Assembly (NCBI RefSeq): GCF_036785885.1 | Contig: NC_092329.1 | Location: forward strand, 16,200,449 to 16,264,448 | DNA length: 64,000 nucleotides | Reading direction: 5' to 3' | Source: Coffea arabica | Lineage: Eukaryota; Streptophyta; Magnoliopsida; Gentianales; Rubiaceae | Shown here: one piece after another, positions 58,599-64,000 of the stretch | Position numbering within the stretch: position 1 is the stretch's first letter | Layout of the letters: each line of letters opens with the position of its first letter | Position numbers and translations under genes: made by a program | Notes under the pieces: model-generated | Told to the model about the DNA's origin: nothing | The model's input: the letters and a program-made list of their open reading frames with translations, nothing else | Databases searched by the model: none

Positions 58599-61500
58599 AT
58601 GTCTCGTTCTTCTCATATAGGGGATTTAATTTTTGATCGCGAGATTGAGAAAACAGTGCGTAGGCTACTAAAAGAAACCCGAATACGAAAGGAAGAGCAG
58701 TCATTTATTACATCTCTAGGGATTAATTTGGCTATGGATTTATTGGAATCCGCAAGTGAGTACTCAAGCGATACTGAGCACGAGAAAATTATCATGGCAA
58801 ATAATAGTCAAACGTTGAAGGAGTTGGCTACTTAGGATTTAAACCAGCAGCCTTTATGCATTACTTTTTTCTGATTATGCTGAAAATGTAACGTTTGAAT
58901 TGAAATCAAAACTAATACACCTTCTCCCCAATTTTCATGGTTTGCCAGGTGAAAAACCTCACAAGCACCTACATGAATTCATAGTGGTGAACACAAGTAT
59001 GAAGCCACCGGATGTCATTGAGGAGCAAATCAAAATGCGGGCATTCCCTTTTTCATTAAAGAGAGCTACCAAGGACTGCCTATATTACTTGCCAGCAGGG
59101 AGTATCTCAACATGGATGGATATGAAAAGAAATTTCTTGAAAAAAATACTTCCCTACATCCTGGGCTGCTAGCTTACGGAAAGAGATCTGCGAAATTAAG
59201 TAGAACTCGGGAGAATCTCTCTATGAATATTGGGAGAGATTCAAGAAATTGTACACCAATTGTCCCCAACATCAAATTAGCGAACAACTTCTCATCCAAT
59301 ACTTTTATGAAAGCTTGCTTTACAGAGATAAGAGTATCATTAACGATGCAAGTAAAGGTGTTTTATTGAATAAAATCCCTCGAGAAGTTTGGGAATCAAT
59401 TGAGAGAATGGTTGGAAACTCCCAGTAGTTCGGCACAAGAGAGGGTACTCCAACTCATCGTGTTAATGAGGTAAGCATTTCATTGGTGCAAGAGTAGTTG
59501 GCAGAGTTAACTTCTGTGATTCGTCAGATAGCAATGGGGAATATACAGCAAGTCAAAACATGTGGAATTTACAAAAATATTAGTCATCCCACTGATGGAT
59601 GTCTAATGCTACAAGATGATAGCACAGAACAAGTAAATATGGTTGGATACATGCTCGCAACCCGTAGGCAATACGACCCTTACTACAACACATATAATCC
59701 GAGTTGGAGGAACCACCCAAATTTTAGCTATGGGGGGAATAAGCAAAATTTTGTCCCCAACAGACAGTAAGGGTTTCAGTCACAACACCCATCAAAACCT
59801 CAACCCTCCTCATCCAACACAGATACATCCCTAGAGGATATGGTCAAGATATTAGTTATTAACATTGCGCAATTTCAGCAAAATACCTTGCAATTTCAGC
59901 AGATGGCGAATGCAAGTATACAAAATCTAAGAAATCAGGTAAATCAGCTAACCTCTGTGACAAACCATCCGGAATTCCGAGGATCAGGGAGACTACGTTC
60001 TTAACTTGAGGTGAATCCTAAGAACGTGAGCGTCATGACCCTTAGAAGTGGGAAGGAAATGAAGGGTCAAAACCCGTAGTTCCGAAGGACAGGAACAATG
60101 ATCAGATTGAAAAGGAACCAGAGGAATAAGTAAGAAACAAGACAATTCTTGAGGTAACTCCGGATCCTTCAATTAAAATTAACACTATCCCACCACCTTT
60201 TCGTAGCAAGTTAGAAAAGTTAAAAAGACAAGACAAGGAGAAGGAGATCCTAAAGGTATTCCGGAAGGTGGAGATAAACATTCCTCTGTTGGATGCAATT
60301 AAGCAGGTGTCCAGGTATGCCAAATTTCTAAAGAATTTATGCGTCAACTGATAGAAATTGAGAGGCAATGAAAGAATTATAGTGGGAAAAAATGTTTCAA
60401 CTGTATTACAAAAGAAACTTTCACCAAAGTATGGATATTCAGGAGTTACTATTAATGTGATGCCGAAAAATATATATACCTTCTTAAATCTAGGACCCTT
60501 AAAGGAAACGAGCATTATAATTCAATTAGTCGATCGTACTAACGCATACTCCGATGGATTGGTTGAAGATGCATTGGTCCAAATTAATGAACTTGTGTTT
60601 TTCGCTGACTTTTATGTGCTTGACATGAACGATGAACGTTTACTAAATCCATTACCGGTTATATTAGGGATACCTTTTTTTAGTATGGTTGGGAAGAAAA
60701 TAGATATTAAATAGAGCACACTAGCAATGGAATTTGATAAGGAGGTGGTCTATTTAAATATATTTGAAAGTATGAAATACACATCTGACTCTCATACTAT
60801 CTTTGCTATGAGAGTGTGATTGACCTTATGGTACAAAAAATTTTTGAGATTGATGGTAGGGATGAACTAAAGGTTGCTCTTACTACACATCTCGAGTTGG
60901 AGGCAACTTATAATATAGAATTAGAAGAAGAGCTTGAATGTATGGTTGGAACCCTGCAGTCGTTGGCATTTGCAAAAACAAGGTATGAACTTGCACTTCT
61001 TTCCACACCAGATTCTCTTCAAAAGTTATTACCTTCTGTGATACAGGCATCTGAAGTGAAACTGAAATCTCTATTAGAGCACTTGAAATATGCATATTTA
61101 GGAGATAAAGAGATGCTTCCTATCATCATTTTTGCAAAATTAGATCCCAACCAGGAAGAAAGATTGATTTGTATCTTAAAGGACCATAAAGAGGTAATAG
61201 GATGGATCATAACTGATATTAAAGGTACAAGTCCCTTGGTGTGCATGCACAGAATACGGCTTGAAAAAGGTGCAAAACTTGTAAGACAAGTACAGAGGAG
61301 ACTAAATTCTTTAATGATGGAAGTTGTAAAAAAGAAAATACTCAAATTGCTGGATGTGGGAATGATCTATGCCATCTCTGATAGCCCCTGACTGAGTCCA
61401 ATGCAAATAGTTCTAAAAAAAGGTCGAGATTACAGTAGAAGTTAATCATGATGGGGAGTTGGTTTCTATTCACAAACTAACGGGATGGCGGTAATACATC

Positions 61501-63990
61501 GACTATCGGAAGTTAAATACCGTCACTAAAAGGACCACTATCCTCTCCCTTTTATTGATCAAATGGTTAAAAGATTAGCTTGTCATATTTACTACTATTT
61601 TTTGGATGATTTTTCAAGATATTTTCAGATTGCAATAACGCTAGAGGATCAGGAGAAAACTACTTTTACATGCTTATTCGGTACATTCGCAAATAAAAGA
61701 ATGCTCTTTGGATTGTGTAACACTCCTGTGACTTTTTAGATGTGTATGATAAGTATTTTTTCTTAATATGTTGAGAAAATAATAGAGGTCATTATGGATG
61801 ATTTTAGTGTCAATAGAGATAGTTTCAATGAATACCTTAAGAATTTGACTCTAATTCTTAAAAGATGTATTGAAACTAATCTCGTATTTAATTGGAAAAA
61901 GTGTCACTTTATAGTTGAGTATAGGATAGTTTTAAATCACATAGTGTTATCTAAGGGTATTGAAGTCGATAAGGTAAAAATAGATTTCATATCTTCCTTG
62001 TCATAACCTACCAGTGTGCTGGAAGTGTATTCTTTCTTGAGATATATAGGTTTTTATCCCAAATTTGTCAAGAATTTCTCCAAAATTGGAGCACCATTGT
62101 TTAGACTCCTGCAAAAAGATATAACATTTGATTTTGATGAGAAGTGCAAGAAAGCATTTGATCGTTTGAAAGAGTTGTTGACTTCTTCACCCATTATACA
62201 ACTTTTGGATTAAAATCTTCCATTTAAGATCATGTATGATGTACGTGATAGCGCAATAGGGGCTATACTGGGCTAAAAGACTGGAAAGGCTATACATGCG
62301 ATTTACTATGTGTTCAAGGCTTTGTGTGGAGCTCAACTCAATTACACAACCACTGAAATGGAGCTTTTAGCAGTTATTTTTTCTTTAGAAAACTTTCGTT
62401 CTTATTTGTTAGGAGTTAAAGTGATTGTGTATTCTAACAATGCAGCGCTACGATACCTGTTGACCAAGAAAGATGTTAAACTAAGACTAATTAAGTAGAT
62501 TTTACTTCTACAAGAATTTGATTTGGAGATTCGTGATGACAAAAGGAGCAAAAAACTTAGTTGCAGACCATTTGAGTTGCTCACCCGTTGTTTAAGACGA
62601 TTTCATAATAAGGGAGATTTTCCCTGATGAGCAACTATTTTCCACTCTTCTCTCCCTTGGTATGCAGATATTGTGAACTATTTAATCAATAATTAATCGC
62701 ATCATGGGGCCCGGCCCAATGGGACGGTCAGTGGATCACTGCCTGCAGGTTGGTCAAAAGCAAAAAAAAAAAAAAAGTTTAGGAGTAATGCTAAGTATTA
62801 TTTGTGGGATAACCCTACTTATAGAGACAATGTGCAGATCAAGTACTACAAAAATACATAAGTGAAAATGAGTTCAATTCAATTCAAACATTTTTTTCAC
62901 TCTTATACATGTGGAGGTCATTTTGAACCGTAAAGGATGGCTCACAAAGTGTTAGAGAATAATTTTTACTGGCCCACCATTTTCCATGATGCATATTTAT
63001 TCTGTAAATCCTATGATAGATGCTAAAGGATAGGAAATATATCCTATCAAAATCAGATGCCATAAATTCTTATGATTTTTTGTGAAATTTTTTATGTGTG
63101 GGATACTAATTTTATGAGTCCCTTCCCTTTGTCTTATAATTTTCTTTATATATTGTTGGCTGTAGATTATATGTCGAAATAGGTGGAAGCAAAAGCCACC
63201 CAAACTAATGATTCTAAAGTGGTTGCAAATTTCATTCGATCACATATTTTTGTTCATTTTAGTGTACCACAAGCTATGGTCAGTGATAGAGGAAAACACT
63301 TCTGTAATAAAGTGCTGGTGGCTCTATTCCGAAAATAGGGAGTGACTCATAAGGTGTCTATGTCATATCATCCCCAAACGAATGGTCAACCAGAGGTTTC
63401 GAATCGAGAAATCAAGTCTATATTGGAGTCCCCGATAGAAAAGATTGGAGTTCTTGGTTGGAAGATACATTATGGACTTATAGGACCACCTACAAGACTT
63501 CTATAGAGATGTTTTCCTATAGGTTAGTATTTGGAAAGTCGTGTCATCTGCCAGTTGAACTAGAGTACAAAGTATATTAGATAATAAAAAACTGGAGCAT
63601 CGATCTCGATGAGGTCGAAATGCATAGAAAACTCCAATTACAAGAATTGGAGGAGTTGAGAAAGAAGGTATACCAGAATGCAATCATTTATAAGGGAAAA
63701 ACGAGGATTTTTCATTACTAATAAGTGACAAGAAAATCCTTTGTAGTTGAGCAAAAAGTTCTTCCCTATCAATCTTGTTTAAAACTCTTGCCAAGTAAGC
63801 TGTATTCTCGTTGGATTGGTCCATTTGTTGTGACTAATATTTTTACTATGGTGCAGTGGAAATTCAAAATTTATAGATAGATAAGCAATTTTTAGTCAAT
63901 GGCCATCATGTTAAACCCTATCATGAAGGTGTTTCAATGGAGAAAGTGGACATAATACATCTTGAAGATCTCACATATACTGTTTGAGCA
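58599..63990 (+). pseudogene. Athila-like Ty3/gypsy gag-pol, decayed, right end missing
   Basis: Remnants in order on the plus strand. Gag is at about 58599-59770 (starts MSRSSHIGD; zinc-knuckle remnant near 59557-59612 with one Cys changed to Tyr). The protease region is at about 60358-60714; VTINVMP is kept, but the catalytic Asp triplet position reads SGVT. The linker and RT start are at about 60816-61391 (AYLGDKEMLP, HRIRLEKGAK). The RT core is about 61400-62000, with MDDFS at 61795 as the catalytic DD. RNase H is at about 62016-62600 (NYTTTEMELLAVIFSLE). Integrase is at about 62900-63480, with a degraded zinc finger and [11 protein letters not shown] near 63369. Many stops and frameshifts make it inactive. 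Any env-like region and the 3' LTR are beyond the window. Confidence 0.88.
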
Positions 63991-64000
63991 ATATTCAACC

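Overview
The window looks like nuclear DNA from a flowering plant (a eudicot; the species cannot be fixed from sequence alone). It is AT-rich and intron-bearing, with plant-type transposable elements throughout: hAT, MULE, a dimeric tRNA-derived SINE and an Athila-like Ty3/gypsy element. The only intact protein-coding genes I can support are three tandem copies of a GH3-family acyl acid-amido synthetase, all on the minus strand: GH3-A (15104-17474), GH3-B (29504-31913) and GH3-C (48391-50810). Each has four coding exons with GT-AG introns and encodes about 581-582 residues. Each also has a conserved candidate 5' non-coding exon about 1.5-2 kb upstream.

Layout, left to right. 1-1330: a piece repeated in inverted orientation near GH3-B and GH3-C, and a degenerate MITE. 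1330-5795 and 7881-14925: two diverged copies of one large segment. Each carries a decayed GRF-type zinc-finger gene, a conserved intergenic block, a retroelement-derived RNase H-like pseudogene and a repeat here called R. Between them (5797-7690) lies a broken MULE (MuDR-type) transposase. The second copy is interrupted by a 1.9-kb, almost pure A/T element with inverted ends. 15104-19560: GH3-A and its upstream region. 19742-20051: SINE.

20740-34360 (unit B) and 35690-55000 (unit C) are two further versions of a GH3 unit. Each has, in order, a GH3 pseudogene of a second, diverged lineage (psi-E, psi-D), a TA microsatellite, a short GH3 C-terminal fragment, repeat R, and an intact GH3 gene with its upstream region. 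The two units can be told apart by insertions with recognisable target-site duplications. Unit B has a 2.85-kb solo LTR and, at its right edge, a 1.3-kb hAT element. Unit C has an LTR that is itself split by a fold-back element, and a 1.2-kb hAT element.

55050-56400 is another copy of the conserved block, split by a 298-bp hAT-type MITE. From about 56402 to the end the sequence is LTR-retrotransposon material, mostly one decayed Athila-like element (gag, protease, RT, RNase H and integrase remnants) running off the right edge.

GH3 enzymes adenylate acidic hormones or benzoates and join them to amino acids, which adjusts active hormone pools. The locus therefore reads as a locally expanding and decaying hormone-conjugation gene family. 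The three copies differ at adenylation-motif residues, so their activities may differ. Statements of homology between segments come from reading by eye, without alignment or database search.
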